Below, piece after piece: positions 33,758 to 46,690 of a DNA stretch of 64,000 nt. The notes beneath the pieces were generated by a model. The model was given only the letters and a program-made list of their open reading frames with translations, was not told where the DNA came from and did not search any database. Within the stretch, counting starts at the first letter, position 1. Every line of letters begins with the position of its first letter. This DNA comes from Cordia subcordata (Eukaryota > Streptophyta > Magnoliopsida > Boraginales > Cordiaceae): assembly GCA_028554755.1 (NCBI GenBank), contig JAPTOF010000005.1, positions 4,473,501-4,537,500 on the forward strand, read 5' to 3'. The translations under genes were made by a program, and so were the position numbers.

Positions 33758-35558
33758 TGTTGAACTTATGGCTATTTTGCTTTATTTTGATGATGTAATA
33801 ATTATATAATTGTATGACTAATAATTACTTTGGTATATATACTAAGTATCTTAGCAAAGTAATTATTTGAGCAAGATGAAGCATTTTGAGCAAATTGAAC
33901 ACTTGGAGCATAGATAGTGATTGAGGAACATACTTGAAGAGCTATGAAGATTCTTGAAGACTTGTGTAGTTCTCCTTTTCTGTTAGTCTTGTTAAATTGC
34001 TCTTAATACATAAGCATCTTTATTAGCTCAAAATATTCATTTGCATTGCATTTACATACCTTGCATGCATATTCACTTGCTTCTAGCTTGTTTCATTTTA
34101 GTCTCATATTGACTTTTAAATTAGATCATCCTTGCTCCTTAAAAGTTGTATGTTGCAAAATTGTTCTGTGCAAAATCATGCTTTATGTTTTGTTATCTGC
34201 AATTTTTTTTCCATCTAGATAAATTTTTTGGCTTAACCAAACTTGCATTTCAAATCCTAGTTCAAAGCCTACTTGGATCTTTGCTTATATATGTATATAT
34301 GTAAGTATATATGTGCATGCATTAAATTCCTGCAGTAAAAGAAAGTTTTTGGCTCATAGCTATGAGATATAGGGTATTGAGTACACTACTTTTTACATTG
34401 GGAATATGATTATATGTATGCTTGTACATATGTATATGTGTTTTCAAGACAAAATATGAACTTATCTTATGTTGAATATGAGTTTGATCTTTGCATTTAA
34501 TGCTTAGCATGCTTGGATTGTTTGGCACTTATGAGATAAGATATATTGGTGCAAGTTGTTGTCTTGAGCCTCCAATCTTCTAGAAAACATGCATGCTTAC
34601 TCATTAGGTAGATAAAGTTGCTTTTGCAAAAAGTTGTCAGCACTTTTTCAGCCTTTTTTGCACATACTGGCTGAGAGAACCAATCGACCAGTATAGTCAA
34701 CAGGTAGAAACAGCTTGTTATTTTGCCTACCGGCTGAGCTAGGCGGTCGATTGGTAGTGTTGACCAGCTGTTCCAGTATGCTCTCCGTTAATACTAGCTA
34801 AGCTAGGGGGTTGACTGGTAGTGTCAATCGGTAGATGCATCAGATCGTTTTTTCAAATATAGCCATTGAAGACTTAACTTTTTGACTCTATAAATACATC
34901 TTTTGACCTCCAACACAAAAAGAACTTAATCTAAGCCTTCTTTGCAATCTATAAGCATTAAATGCTCTCTTACTACAATCTTGCATCATTTATTACTTAT
35001 ATTGATTGCATATCATTTGTATTCATTGATCAAAAACACTTGACCTCATAAATTGCCGATCTATTTTGAGCAATATAGGAATATTTATACACCTTTTTTA
35101 TTCTTGCTCTCAAGAAGTCTTGTAAACAAATTCTTTATCATTCTATTGGTTGTGTGCTTCACTTTTAGATAGACTAAAGTATGAGATCATTCTTGTTGAG
35201 AGTGAAGGGATTGAAAACCTCAAGTGTTGGGAGAACACTTGTAGTCTTTGTTAAGAACAAGGTGTTGCAATCATTGTTTTACGCTTCTACAACATATTAA
35301 GCAAGAAGCCAATTCACTAGTTAAGTAACGGAAACCTTAAGTAGTGGACTAGGCCCTTAGGAGTTCGAACCACTCTAAATCACTGTGTTTAATCTTTGTA
35401 CCCTTAAGCTCTTTATATTCAAGTGTTATTTTTGTTGTTTGATATAGATGGTTCATTACAATCATAGATTTCTTGTATTTCTTGAACAAGATTTTTTAAG
35501 TGGTTATTTGTGCTATTAATCTAATTCACCCTCTCTTGGATTCATGGTTTGGGCAATA
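33758..35558 (+). mobile_element. 5' LTR of element D
   Basis: 1801 bp, from TGTTGAACTTATGGC to GGTTTGGGCAATA. TATAAATA lies at 34889-34896 and is the likely promoter. A cluster of diverged GTCGACC/GTTGACC motifs lies at about 34675-34835. The 3' copy lacks about 150 bp found here at roughly 34505-34670. Confidence 0.93.
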
Positions 35559-35560
35559 TG

Positions 35561-35573
35561 TTGTATCAAAGCC
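35561..35573 (+). other. Primer-binding site of element D
   Basis: TTGTATCAAAGCC matches the initiator-Met primer site TGGTATCAGAGCC at 11 of 13 positions and starts two bases after the LTR. Confidence 0.88.
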
Positions 35574-35602
35574 TAGTGCTCTACACATTATTTGCATAGT
35601 TT

Positions 35603-37340
35603 GTGTGTTTTTTAGTTAATAGTCTAGAGCTAAAGATCATAGCACATAGAATTCAAGAAGGTCTTTCCACCACTACAATCCAACACTTTGATGGTATTAA
35701 CTTTACCTTTCGGAAGGTTAGAATGAGAATATTTTTGCAAGCAAATGATTATAATGCATGGAGAACTGTAGTTAATGCTCTATCACCCCCATTAAGGAAG
35801 TTAATGGTCTTAAGGTTCTTAAACTGGAAGATGAATGGGATAAAGATGTTATAAAACTTGTTGAAGCTAATGCTAATCCCATTCACTATCTTTTTCTTTG
35901 TATGCTACCAAGTCTAATAAAATTATTGGATGTACTATGGTTAAGAAAATATGGGATCAACTAGAAGTTACATATGAAGGAACTAGTCAAGTCAAAGAAA
36001 ATAGGATTAGCATGCTTGTGGACAAATATGAAATGTTCGCTATATTTCCTAAAGAAAATATTGAACAAATGTATTCTAGATCCATAGAATTATAAATTCT
36101 TTAAAATCTCTTGGAAAATCTTATGAAAACTCTGAGCTTGTTAGGTAATTCTTGAGAAGTCTACCATTGTTGTGGCAACTAAAGGTGATGGCAATCAAAG
36201 AAGCCAAGGACCTCAACAAACTACCATTGAGTGAACTTATCGACTCATTTATGACTCATAAGTTAGAACTCAAAGAACTTGAGGAACAACCAAAAGCTAC
36301 AAAGACCATTGCACTCAAAGCCACATCATAAGAAGATTTAACAAGTGGAAGTGATAGTAATGAGGATAAGAAAATGGCAATGTTTTCAAAGTTCAAAAGA
36401 TTCATGAGGAAAGAAAGATTCAACTAAAAGAAAGGTCAAAGAAAAGAGGTAAGTAAAGGTGAATCTAGCAAAAAACTAATTTGTTTTAAATGTAAAAAAC
36501 TAGGGCATGTCAAAGCCAAGTCCATTGAGGAAGAAAAATGAAACGAAGTTCAAGAAGAAAGCATTCAAGGCAACTTGGAACAAGTTAGAATCAAGTGATA
36601 AAGAAGAGGACTCCACTGAAGAAGAAATGGCCAACCTTTGTCTCATGGCAAGAGAAAATGATGAGGTAAGTCCTAATTATGCCTCTTGTGATGAAAAATG
36701 CTCATATAACGAATTAGAAGATATGTATAATGAGATGCTTGTTGAATTCAAAAAGGTTGTTAATAAAAACAAGGAACTTAAAAAGAATATCTCTACTCTT
36801 GAAAACAAGTTGCATGACTCTTGTATTGAAAATGAGAACCTGAACAAAGATTTGGAAAAGAAGAAAACCAATGTTGATTTACAAAATGAAAATGAAGAGT
36901 TGAAAAAGAAAGTGAAGGATTTAGAAGATGATGTTTCAAAGTTCACTAATGGAACCAAAAACTTGAATGCTTTACTTGGAAAATAAGTATGTGTTTTTGA
37001 TAAAGCCGGAATTGGCTATAATTCCACCAAGAAATAAAAATCTTACATGAACTTCTTTGAAAATAAAAATCTTCAAAAGCTAGCTCGTCAAAAATGAAAA
37101 ATGAATTTCAAAAGAAACATGATTATTACAAAAGACACTTTGTAAAGCATCTTCTACTAGTGCACCTAAAGTTACATGCAATTATTGTTATAGAAATGGT
37201 CATGCTTCTCATAAATGTTTCATTAAAAAATATGGTGAAAAGAAATATAATGTTATGTGGGTTCTGGAAGGAACTAAATCTAATGTTCAAGGACCCAACA
37301 AGCCTTGCATACCAAATCACATTTGATTCATCTGTGTAGG
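35603..37340 (+). pseudogene. Element D gag (pseudogene)
   Basis: It begins with HRIQEGLSTTTIQHFDGINF, then the gag core (IWDQLEVTYEGTSQVKENRI at about 35948). A first zinc knuckle, CFKCKKLGHVKAK (about 36482-36520), is missing its last Cys through a small indel. A long Lys/Glu/Asn coiled coil follows (36507-36986), then a second knuckle, CNYCYRNGHASHKCF, at about 37178-37222. Two knuckles and a coiled coil resemble gags of the SIRE-type branch. Frames change at about 35850, 36100, 36430 and 37000. An intact protein would form the particle and package RNA. Confidence 0.88.
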
Positions 37341-38640
37341 TTTGCTTGCATCCTCCAGAGATCGTGAAAAGTGGTTCTTAAAAGTAGATCTTTAGGCATA
37401 TGTCAGGTGACAAATCAAAGTTCTCGTCACTTAAGGAGAACAATGAAGGGTTTGTCACATTTAATGACAACTCTAAAGGAAGAATCATTAGCAATTAGAG
37501 ATGTCGATAACAAATCTAAACTATGCATTGAAAATGCGGTACTTGTTCATAGCTTGAAACATAACTTGCTTAGCATTAGTCAACTTTGTGATAAGGCTTT
37601 ATTTGTTAATTTTAAAGCTTCCTTGTGTGAAATTGTTGATAGTAGTGGCAATGTTGTATTTGTTGGTATGATACATGGTAATATGTATATATTTAATTTT
37701 GATGACTTGTATGATCAAAATGTTAAGTGTTTAAGTGCTATAACGAGAATATGTGGTTATGGCGTAAAATATTAGGACATGCTAATTTGGATTCCATAAA
37801 CAAACTTTCTATTCTTAAACTTGTTAAAAGTTTACCTAAAGTTAAATATGTAGGTGATAATGTGTGTCGTGCAAGCAAGCTTGGTAAACAAACTAGGGAA
37901 TCTTTCAAATGTTAAAAAAGTGATTTCAACTTTTATACCTTTAGAACTATTACATATGGACTAGTTTAAGACCTAATAGAGTTGCTAATTTGGGTGAAAA
38001 ATTGTATGCCTTTGTGATTGTTGATGATTTGTAATCTTTCTTGCACACAAGAATGATACACCAAATGAGTTTATAAAGTTTCGCAAACATGTTCAGAACG
38101 AAAAGGATTATTTGATTTCAACTATTAAAAGTGATAGAGGTACCAAATTTACAAATCAGACTATGAAATCCTTTTGTGATGAAAATGGTATTTCTCACAA
38201 CTTTTCAGCAGCAAGAACACCACAACAAAATATAATTGTTGAAAGGAAAAATAGATCTTTACAAGAAATGGCTAGAATAATGCTTGTTGAAAACAACTTA
38301 CCAAGTTATTTTTGGGCCGAGGCCGTAAATACCGCATGCTATATGATTAATCATTGCATTATTCATAAAGGTCTTAACAAGACCCCTTATGAACTCTCGA
38401 AACGATGAAACCAAATATTTCTCATTTCAAAACCTTTGGTTGTGCATGTTTTATTTTGAATGAAAATGACAATCTTAGAAAATTTGATGCTAAATCTTAT
38501 GATGGCATATTTCTTGGTTATTCCTGATCTAGTAATGCTTATAGAGTTTATAATAAAAGGACCATAGTTTTTGAAGAAACTATCAATGTGAAATTTGATG
38601 AATGTTACTTTTAGATTTTAAACATAATGATGTCGACATT
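37341..38640 (+). pseudogene. Element D protease and integrase (pseudogene)
   Basis: The protease active-site region (about 37365-37420) has lost its frame. Downstream are LVHSLKHNLLSISQLCDKAL (about 37543) and the GAG-pre-integrase zinc region, with LGHANLDSINKLSIL and CRASKLGK (37773-37892), in which one zinc Cys is Ser. The integrase core at 38112-38408 reads STIKSDRGTKFTNQTM (catalytic Asp), then TPQQNIIVERKNRSLQEMAR (catalytic Glu) and AEAVNTACYMINHC. The C-terminal region continues to about 38610. Several stops (37978, 38033, 38406) break it. Confidence 0.9.
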
Positions 38641-38860
38641 GTTAATATTTAAAAGAATCTGAGCAATCTTGACCTAGATTAAGAAAATAAACCTAATTAT
38701 GCATGTCATGAGGATAAATAAGATGAGCATGATAAGCAAATTGTTGAACAAGATGTTGTACATGATAAGCATGATGATTTGCCTAGAACTTATAAATTTG
38801 TTGGTTATCATCCTCCTACTCAAATTATTGGTGAACCTACTAAAGATGTATCAACTTAAT
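38641..38860 (+). pseudogene. Element D acidic linker between integrase and RT
   Basis: It corresponds to 2554-2850 of element A. Asp/His/Glu-rich codons and the LPRTYKFVGYHPP phrase remain readable in one frame, with several stops. Confidence 0.65.
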
Positions 38861-40260
38861 CAATTTGAAATAAGCTTGTTGAAAGGCCTAAAAATCAATC
38901 AATTATTGGAATTAAATGGGTTTTTAGAAACAAGTTAGATGAATCCGACATAGTAACTAGAAACAAGGCTAGATTAATCGCACAAGGTTATAAACAAGAA
39001 GGAATTGATTATGATGAAACCTTTGCTCCCATTGCTAGACATGAATCTATTACAATGTTACTTGCCTTTGCATGCTTCATTGTATCAAATGGATATGAAA
39101 AATATTTTCTTAAATGGCTATATTGATGAAGAAGTGTATGTTGATCAACCTCTAGGTTTTGAAGACCCAATGTACTCTAACATGTTTTTAAACTTGAGAA
39201 AGTATTGTATGGTTTAAAGTAAGCACCTAGAGTATGGTATGAGAGACTTAGTGGATTCTTGATTGAAAATGGCATCACAAGAGGTAAACTCGATTCAACT
39301 TTAGTTGTAAAGCATGACAAAAAAGATCTATTAATTGTACAAATCTATGTTGACGATATCATATCTGGTGCTGCTAATGAATCTCTTTGTGAAAGTTTCT
39401 CCAAGTGTATGCATAGTGAATTTGAAATAAGCATGATGGGGAAACTCAATTTCTTCCTTGGCCTTCAAATCAAACAATCAAAAGAAAGAATCTTTATCAA
39501 CCAAGCTCAGTACACAAAGGAGCTAGTAAAAAAGTTTGGCTTTGACGGAGAAAAAGAGATTGGAACACCAATGATCACCTCCGCCAAGCTTGATAAAGAT
39601 GAAAATGGTAAACTGGTAGATGAAAAGCAGTATATAGGCATGATCGGAAGTCTACTTTACTTAACAATCTCTAGACTCGATGTAGTGTTTACTGTATGCT
39701 TGTATGCTCATTTCTAATCTTGCCTTAAAGATCTCATCTACTTGCCATTAAAAGGATCTTTAGGTACTTAAAAGGAACTCAAGAATTAGGCTTGTGGTAT
39801 TTTAAAGGTACAAATTTTGAATTGGTAGGTTTTTTTTACACCAATTTTGTTGGCTATAAAACCGCTAAGAAAAGCACTAGTGGCACTTGTCACTTTTTAG
39901 GAAATTGCTTAGTTTCTTGGTTAAGTAGACAACAAAATAATGTAGCACTATTCAGAGCCGAATTGCAATATATTGCAATAGGTAATTTTGTTGCACAAGT
40001 TCTTTGGATGAAACAAGCTTTACTTGACTTTGGTGTGATATTTTAGCATGCTCCTATTATGTGTGATAGTACAAGTTCTATTTTCCTCACTAAAAACCTA
40101 ATTCAACACTCTAAGGCTAAGCACATATAGATTATACATCATTTTATAAGAGATCATGTGCAAAGAGATGATGTTGTGCTTAATTTTGTGGATTCTTTAC
40201 ATCAATTAGTTGATATTTTCACAAAACTATTGCATGAAAATCAATTTTTGAATATTAGAA
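38861..40260 (+). pseudogene. Element D reverse transcriptase and RNase H (pseudogene)
   Basis: RT reads [20 protein letters not shown] at about 38910, [20 protein letters not shown], then after a frame change [20 protein letters not shown] (39090 onward). The longest block (39259-39717) has IVQIYVDDIISGA with an intact YVDD box, MMGKLNFFLGLQIKQSKERI and IGMIGSLLYLTISRLDVVF. RNase H follows at 39792-40046 (KKSTSGTCHFLGNCLVSW and QYIAIGNFVAQVLWMKQALL). The tail with STSSIFLTKNLIQHS reaches about 40260. At least five stops or shifts. Confidence 0.92.
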
Positions 40261-40653
40261 GGGAGTTTGGCATGTTGAAATTATGAAAAGTTGTGATTTT
40301 AAGTGTTTTTCTAGTACCGGTCAAGACAATCGATTGACTGATATGTCAGCCGGTATAGGTATTTTCATTCTGGAATTGCCGATCAAAAGGTACCAGTCGA
40401 GAGGGGAAGAGTACCAGTTGATCGGTTGTTGTAATTTTGACACTATGAGCTAGGGTTTCAACTACCAATCTCATTTTTTTATTATATCTTTTCAAAATTT
40501 CTTGCATTCTCTCACAAACTCTCTCTTCCAAAACTTAATTCTTGGCATTTTTCTCTTAGATCTTTTACAAAAACATAACACCCACTTCCCAAAAACTTAT
40601 TTTTCAATCTCAAAATCTTCACTTTTTAAATCAAAATCTCTCAAACTCCTAAA
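40261..40653 (+). other. Element D spacer between pol and third ORF
   Basis: Non-coding. 40310-40440 carries a motif cluster of the ACCGGTCAAG/CCAGTCGAG type, as in the matching spacer of element A. 40490-40640 is pyrimidine-rich before the third ORF's ATG. Confidence 0.6.
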
Positions 40654-41730
40654 ATGGCAAATACAAGGTGAAAAGAAAAATCTCAAGCTTTATTCTCCAA
40701 GGGAAAAGAAGTAGGAAGCTCTTTACATGGAATAGGCTCTCAACAAAGAATAAGAGAATCTTCCCCAGAACCTAGACATGTCTCTCCCGTAGAAAGAAGA
40801 GATTACTCTGGAAAAAGAATCTTTCTAGGTAAAAGACTTATTCCAAATGAGCTCCAACACTTGCTTATTGTTCGTTTCTATCTTGAGAATGGTTGGATGA
40901 ATTCTATGACAGTTGAGGAAGCATATTATCCTAGGCTTGTTCAACAATTCTATGAAAATCTACATTGGAATTCTTTATATGGAAAAGGTCCACTATGAGA
41001 GATGTCTACTTTGAATTAACTGAATCAGTTATTAGAAGTATCTTTGATATGCCTCTTCAAGATGTACAATTCCCTATATTTGCATTTAGAGAATTTCCAC
41101 CTTTTCCTGATGATGTGCATGTTGAGGATATTTATACTTATCTCTAGAAAAGAGATCCACTCGGTCAAGTATTTCCTTGATTGAATAATGTTTGTCCTGA
41201 ATATAAAGCTCTTATTAGGCTCTTTACAAAGCAAAGCATATTGTCTTTATGTTTTGTACCATAATAGGACAGTGAATCTTGCTAAAAACCATCTTCACCT
41301 GCATGAAGAACGTTATCGTCAGGACCACAATTTTACCTTTTGAAATGGCCTTGACTAAAATTTTTTAATAGAAAAGGTATTAATCTTGAGGGTATGCCAT
41401 GTAGAGCTTTCAATCATATGTGGCATCTAGATTTATAGTTCCTTAAATGTATAGAGTTCTACTTTTGGGGGATGGGGCCGATGGATGCATGAAGCAAAAT
41501 TTGAGGAGTTATCTCAAAATGAAAAGGAAACCACCTTACATCAGATTACCAACAAAATAACTTTCAATTATCTGAATGAAGATGAAGGCAATAATGAAGA
41601 AGGACTTAATGCTTATGACATTGCTTATGTAATGGGTAGTAATGAAGGGAATGAGGAGGACAATCAAGAAATGGAAGAACTTGAAGAAAAAGAAGAAAAT
41701 GAAGAATTAAAGGATGAATAGAATGAATAA
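40654..41730 (+). pseudogene. Element D third ORF (plant-transposon-domain type)
   Basis: ATG at 40654 gives MANTR and then a TGA, where element A reads MANTRGKG. The frame continues through ERRDYSGKRIFLGKRLIPNE, RLVQQFYENLHWNSLYGK and, after a shift, MRDVYFELTESVIRSIFDMP and LQDVQFPIFAFREFPPFPDD. It ends in a very acidic segment (about 41485-41721, Glu/Asp/Asn-rich). A second copy in element A shows that this is a conserved component. Domain resemblance is to the putative plant transposon protein family; function is unknown. Stops and shifts at about 40669, 40995 and 41146. Confidence 0.75.
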
Positions 41731-42471
41731 TTGGGCCAATACTATGAATTAAGGTCAAATGATAATTGATGCAACTGTTGTTTGATAAAATTGATCTCAT
41801 AGGTGAAAAGGTTAATGGTTTAGCAATGGTAGTAAGGAATCAACATTGAACTCTTGACAGTCTTGTATCCATTGTAAGGGATCAAAGTCAACTTATGTCA
41901 CGTTTTGCACGAGATGTAAGGATGATAAAGATTTGCATAGGGCTTCCCGATAGTGATAAAGCCTGACTGAGTCACTAGCTCCTTCTCTTTCTTGTTTCCA
42001 AAGACCTCTTGTTCAGTTTTCTTTCTAAAATCCCACTCCTCTAGGTTCTTTAAACTATTTAAATTCCACTTGCATTTGCAAGTTTAGCATTCTAAATATT
42101 GTTGGATGATTTTCATATTAATTTCTTAACTTCCTTTTTACTATATTTGTTTAGATTCTATTCTTTCTATTCTTGTCTATAGTTGCTTTAGGACTTATGT
42201 GCTTGTATGCTTGTACAAAGCTAAGTGATGATCTCCCTTAGTATTGATGGCTTAAAATTTCTTCCCTACCTTTCCCTATGTGGCTAATTTTGATGATAAC
42301 AAAAGGGAGAAAAAGGATATTTTTGGTATTTTGGTATATTACATTGCGTAGTGCTGTATGAACCTTGCTTGAATATACTATGGATTACTATTATACTTTG
42401 ATTAAGGGGGAGTCTTGATTAAGGAGGAATTCCTACCTTAGGTTCCAAAAAGACAATTATTTTGTATCATC
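41731..42471 (+). other. Element D 3' untranslated internal region
   Basis: Up to about 41970 the third ORF's frame can still be followed in broken form (NGLAMVVRNQHxxLDSLVSI). The rest is AT-rich and non-coding up to the polypurine tract. Confidence 0.5.
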
Positions 42472-42485
42472 AAAAAATGGGAGAA
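42472..42485 (+). other. Polypurine tract of element D
   Basis: AAAAAATGGGAGAA immediately precedes the 3' LTR. Confidence 0.8.
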
Positions 42486-42758
42486 TATTGAACCTATTGC
42501 TATTTTGCTTTATTTTGATGATGTAATAATTGTATAATTATATAACTAATAATTACTTTGGAGTATATAGTAAGTATCTTATGTAGAGAAGTTATTTGAG
42601 CAAGATAAAGCATTTTGAGCAAGTTGAAGACTTGGAGCATGGATTATGATTGAGATATATACTTGAAAAGATTTGAAAAATTCTTGAAAACTAGTGTAGT
42701 TCTCCTTTCTCTTAGTCTTGTGAAATTGCTCTTAGTATATAAGCATCTCTATAAGCTC
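42486..42758 (+). mobile_element. 3' LTR of element D, first part
   Basis: It starts TATTGAACCTATTGC and matches 33758 onward. It ends with AGCTC (42754-42758), the left target duplication of element E. It resumes at 49929. Confidence 0.94.
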
Positions 42759-44300
42759 TTATATATGTTGTTTGTGCATGTTTGCATCTAGTTTTGCATG
42801 CACGTTTTAGGGTGTTCAAAGTTTAATTGAGTGCACTTAGTATAGAGTTTATGCATAACTGTTAATATTTGTACATAATATATTTGAATACATAAATGCT
42901 ACACTAAGTGTTGTATTTTGTGTTTTAGAGAGGTTTTGGGATGGGTTCGAGCTTACATGAGAAAGAAATGAGGTAACAGATGAAGAGCGAAAAGAAGGAA
43001 TGAAGAATGAAGTATTCTAACCTAACCAGTCGACCTTGAAAAAGAGTCGGTCACCAGCTAGGTTGATCGACAGGTCTAGAAAGCTACTTCATCCAATTGG
43101 TCGAGCAAGAAATAGGAGCCGGTCAACCGAGATAGCTATAAATAGCTCGATTTAACTCATTTACAAGGAGGAACTCAATTTTTCTTAAACCATAGTAAAC
43201 CCTAACCCTTTACCCACTTCACAAAACACATAAAACCACTATCCCATACCAAACCAAGCTAGGATTGAAGCTTGTAACAAGAGATTGTAGGGTTTTGCTT
43301 TGGATTTGACCAAGGGTTTGAAACGGAGTTCCTTATCCCTTTTCTTATCCTTGTAAACATGCTTTGCAATTATGTTAAATCTAGGACTGATTGATGTTGT
43401 ATATTAGATTAGGAGTTTGAATAATGATTTATATATCTTTGGCTCTTAATACATGCTTGTTTACATAAATCTATGGCATGATTTAATATGTCTATGTATT
43501 TGAAATCAAACATATCTATATGTTTATTAAAATGCCTAAGTAAATATGCATGTGTTATTTGTACTTCAAATGCTCTTATCTATTTACATGGTTGAGGTAA
43601 TTGTGCTTAATTCATGGCTTTACTTAGTAGAGTAAGCTTTAGCTTTGAATCCAATTAATAGGTTGCATGCTATGCTTAATAGGTTACATGCTATGCTTAG
43701 TCAAGTTTAGGTGCTAGTCCTTGTCTTTAAACCCAGCCAAACGGATAAGTTGACCTAGACTAGAGTATCCTTCACCCACATTAGTGTTGGTTAATCGAGC
43801 CTTAATGTAACATAATGTTTAGGTGCTAGTTCTTGGCTTTAAACCCAGCCAAAAGGATAAGTTTTAAGCGTGGTTTGTGTAAGCTAGAAGGGATTGGCCC
43901 TTAACTTTAAACCTAGCTAATGAGTTGAACCACTAGTATTGGTTAAGAGACCCCCAATCAACATACTAACAATATAAGTCACGAGCCATAGATAGGCATA
44001 ATTCGTCATCATAGCCTGAGTCTAGTTCCAATGCAATTGCCTTAGGTCCCCTTCTTCCTTGTTAAGGTTTCGTTCCTTAGCTTGGCACCTATAATTTCTC
44101 TGTAGCTTAGGTTTTATTTTCCTTTTCCCGAGCTCCCTTCACATCCTAAAGAAAGCACACTCATACACGTAACTAGTTTTAAGCACTCGAGTACATATAG
44201 ACCAAACTAAGGTAGCCTCCTTGCCGAGACGATACCCACACTCGAATCTGCTATACCACAAATGATTTGTATACTTGCGGTGTAAAACTCGACACGATCA
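42759..44300 (+). mobile_element. 5' LTR of element E
   Basis: It matches 48397-49923 along its length and ends gacacgatca. TATAAATA lies at 43137-43144. GTCGACC-type motifs lie at 43029-43130. The first few bases have decayed from the expected TGTTGATATG. Confidence 0.92.
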
Positions 44301-44306
44301 AGTTTT

Positions 44307-44322
44307 TGACGCCATTACTAGG
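44307..44322 (+). other. Primer-binding site of element E
   Basis: TGACGCCATTACTAGG is a decayed form of TGGCGCCGTTGCCGGG, the Athila primer site, following the typical LTR-adjacent gatcaagttttt. Confidence 0.8.
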
Positions 44323-44499
44323 AAGGCACGATATTGGTTATTTGTGTGCTTTTGTGTTTTTGATTAGTTTCTTGCATGTTGTTCTATCTTTAATCACTTT
44401 CCTTTAATTGAAAAACCTCAAAAAATTGAATTTTGAAAATCCAAAAAAATCAAAAATTTTGAAAAATTAAAAAAATGAATTGAGAAGAAGTGTACTTGT

Positions 44500-44886
44500 G
44501 CTATTTGAGTGTTGATAGATTCAATGCTTCTTGGTGGTCACTTGTATCGTCTTCCCCACCACTCAAACTTTTTTCCAAGGCATGTCGCTTGTGTGGAAGT
44601 TATGAGCATCCAATCATCATTTATCCCCATAAAAATCCCTAATCTAGGGTTGGTGCTAGCTATGACCCTTATAGTCATGCATCGGATCATGCATCTTCAC
44701 TTAGAAATCATGACTATAGCGATTCATATTCTTATCATTGTAATCTATATGGAAGCCTTGATCATGATTCCAATTCTTGACCGACACCCTTATCCCTGAT
44801 TGCATACAACGCCCAAGAATGCTCCTAGCAATCATGTGTCCATGCATACATCAACATCTTACCGTTATGATTTTAAGGGGCAACTT
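44500..44886 (+). pseudogene. Element E gag-like remnant with zinc knuckle
   Basis: One frame (about 44562-44780) reads FSKACRLCGSYEHPIIIYP, then ASYDPYSHASDHASSLRNHD and YSYHCNLYGS. The C-x2-C-x3-H spacing resembles a gag knuckle without the last Cys. A stop lies within the phrase after KNP. I see no capsid core. Confidence 0.45.
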
Positions 44887-45171
44887 TGTTGAAGAATGTT
44901 TTGGTTATTAATGTTATTCCTTATTCTATGGTATTAAATTAGGCAATAGTTTAGATTAGGTAATTAATCAAGTTGATTTCCTTATTATTCTAGTTTCCTT
45001 AGAATGCTAGTTACCTTATTAGTCTAGCTTCTAGTCTTGCTTACCAAGTTATCATGCCTATAAATAGGCTCTTCTATTGTATTCATGAAATATCAACAAT
45101 TCACAATGTAGTCTTTATGAGTATTTCACTTCTAAAGCCACTATTGGTGGTGGCTCTAACCATCTTCAACA
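44887..45171 (+). mobile_element. Probable solo LTR inside element E
   Basis: The ends are the perfect inverted octamers TGTTGAAG and CTTCAACA. TATAAATA lies at 45059-45066, and the segment has the size and layout of a small copia LTR. The flanks (aactt and ctttc) do not form a convincing duplication. Confidence 0.7.
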
Positions 45172-46690
45172 CTTTCATATTTTCTACCTATATTTTATGT
45201 TTTTTATAGTTTCCACATCATGCATTTTCACCATGGGATTAAGATGACTCTTCATTTCATTCACTCTCTAGTTTTGATTGTCCATCTCTAATACCTTCTT
45301 TTCCTACCCATTCCTCTCTCGAGTTTTTTTTATGGTTATACTCAACATGATTTCCAACATGATTATCATTTCCACTCGGTTACGTCCTCTTTTTTAAGGT
45401 CTCCTTCACATGATGAAATGATTGTCTATCTCTTATCACTTATCCAATCTAACTAAGAGCAACTAGAGAGTTTGAAGTAAGACACCAAATCTCTAGATGA
45501 GTGCTTAAGTCGAGCGGTCGAAAGTGTGCAACTCATAAGCGAGAATGTTCAGATACCTTTAGAGCAAAATTGAAAAGATAGGAGAGAGACCTAAAGATGA
45601 GGGACATAGTGATGAACATGATGATATGTTAAAGAGGAAATTAGAAAAACAGGTAGATGGAGAGATCACATATTGTAGTAAGGATGAGAGTGAGCATGAT
45701 AGTAATTTGGTTCTTAATGACTCCTTTGGCCATGATTTGGAGAAAGTGGTACCCTACCCTCCCATGCTTTCATTGTCACCCATTGAGTCACGTAAACCTA
45801 ATCTTCCCTCTCTTCCCACACACATAGAGGTTGAGTCTCATGTTTATAGTACTCAAATGCATTTTGAGTCGGCATTTAAGGAGTTTAGCACTCATTCTTC
45901 CCTTAAGCATGCATGCATACATGATAAGAATCCTTTGAGTCTTCTTTATCCCTTCCATTTTTTTCTACCCTTTGTGAAAAGCGTGATAAGGAGATGGTAA
46001 CCAATAGCAATGAATTTGTGGAAGCATTTGATAAGATCTTAGCTAGTGTTGATTTGGAGTCATTTATTGGGGAGAATAGAGCATCAAATTTAGAGTTTTT
46101 ACATAATAAGTCTCTTAGATTTAAAGATTATTATGTTGAGGAAAATAGCTACTCCAAGAAGACACTTAAGGAATAAATTGATAGCTTGAAATTGCGATCT
46201 ACGGGTCTTTGGCTCGATTTGATGAATCATTGTTGATACCTTCATCTACCCTCTCCACTAGGGAATTGATAGATGAGTTTAAATGTTTTCTTGATGAACA
46301 TGAACCTTTCCTTAGTGTAAGTGAGCCTATTAAGATTGAGTCTACCCCATGCAAGGAGTTAGAGTGACTTAGACTTAGCAATGTTATATCTTGTAGAGAA
46401 GAAGAGTGTAGCACTTCAAATTCCCTTATCTTTGACCCTCTTTCCTTGAATGTCGTTCCTACTCCCATTTCCTATTCCATTGAGTCTCCCTCTTTGGAGC
46501 TCACGTTTATGCCTTATTGCATAGAACACTTTCACCTAGGCCTGGGAAACACTCCACCCACATTGTATGCATTAGACTTATCTTTGACCCACAGGGCGCG
46601 TGTGTTTCTAGCCCCTAATTATGAAAAGAAGGCCATGGGATGGCTAATTAAAGAGCAAAAGGGGCAAGAATATCATGTTTGAGCATGCTT
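45172..46690 (+). pseudogene. Element E internal coding remnants
   Basis: Broken frames include LGHDLEKVVPYPPMLSLSPI-like sequence (45626-46000), 45994-46176 and 46446-46682. The last contains SPSLELTFMPYCIEHFHLGL, reminiscent of the Athila phrase L-E-L-K-P-L-P-x-H-L-x-Y just upstream of RT. No catalytic motif of protease or RT was found. These are probably remnants of the gag-to-protease region; they could instead belong to an unrelated captured sequence. Confidence 0.4.

Noticed and set aside
36677..36958. Minus-strand frame of 93 codons
   Set aside because: Antisense shadow of element D's gag coiled coil.
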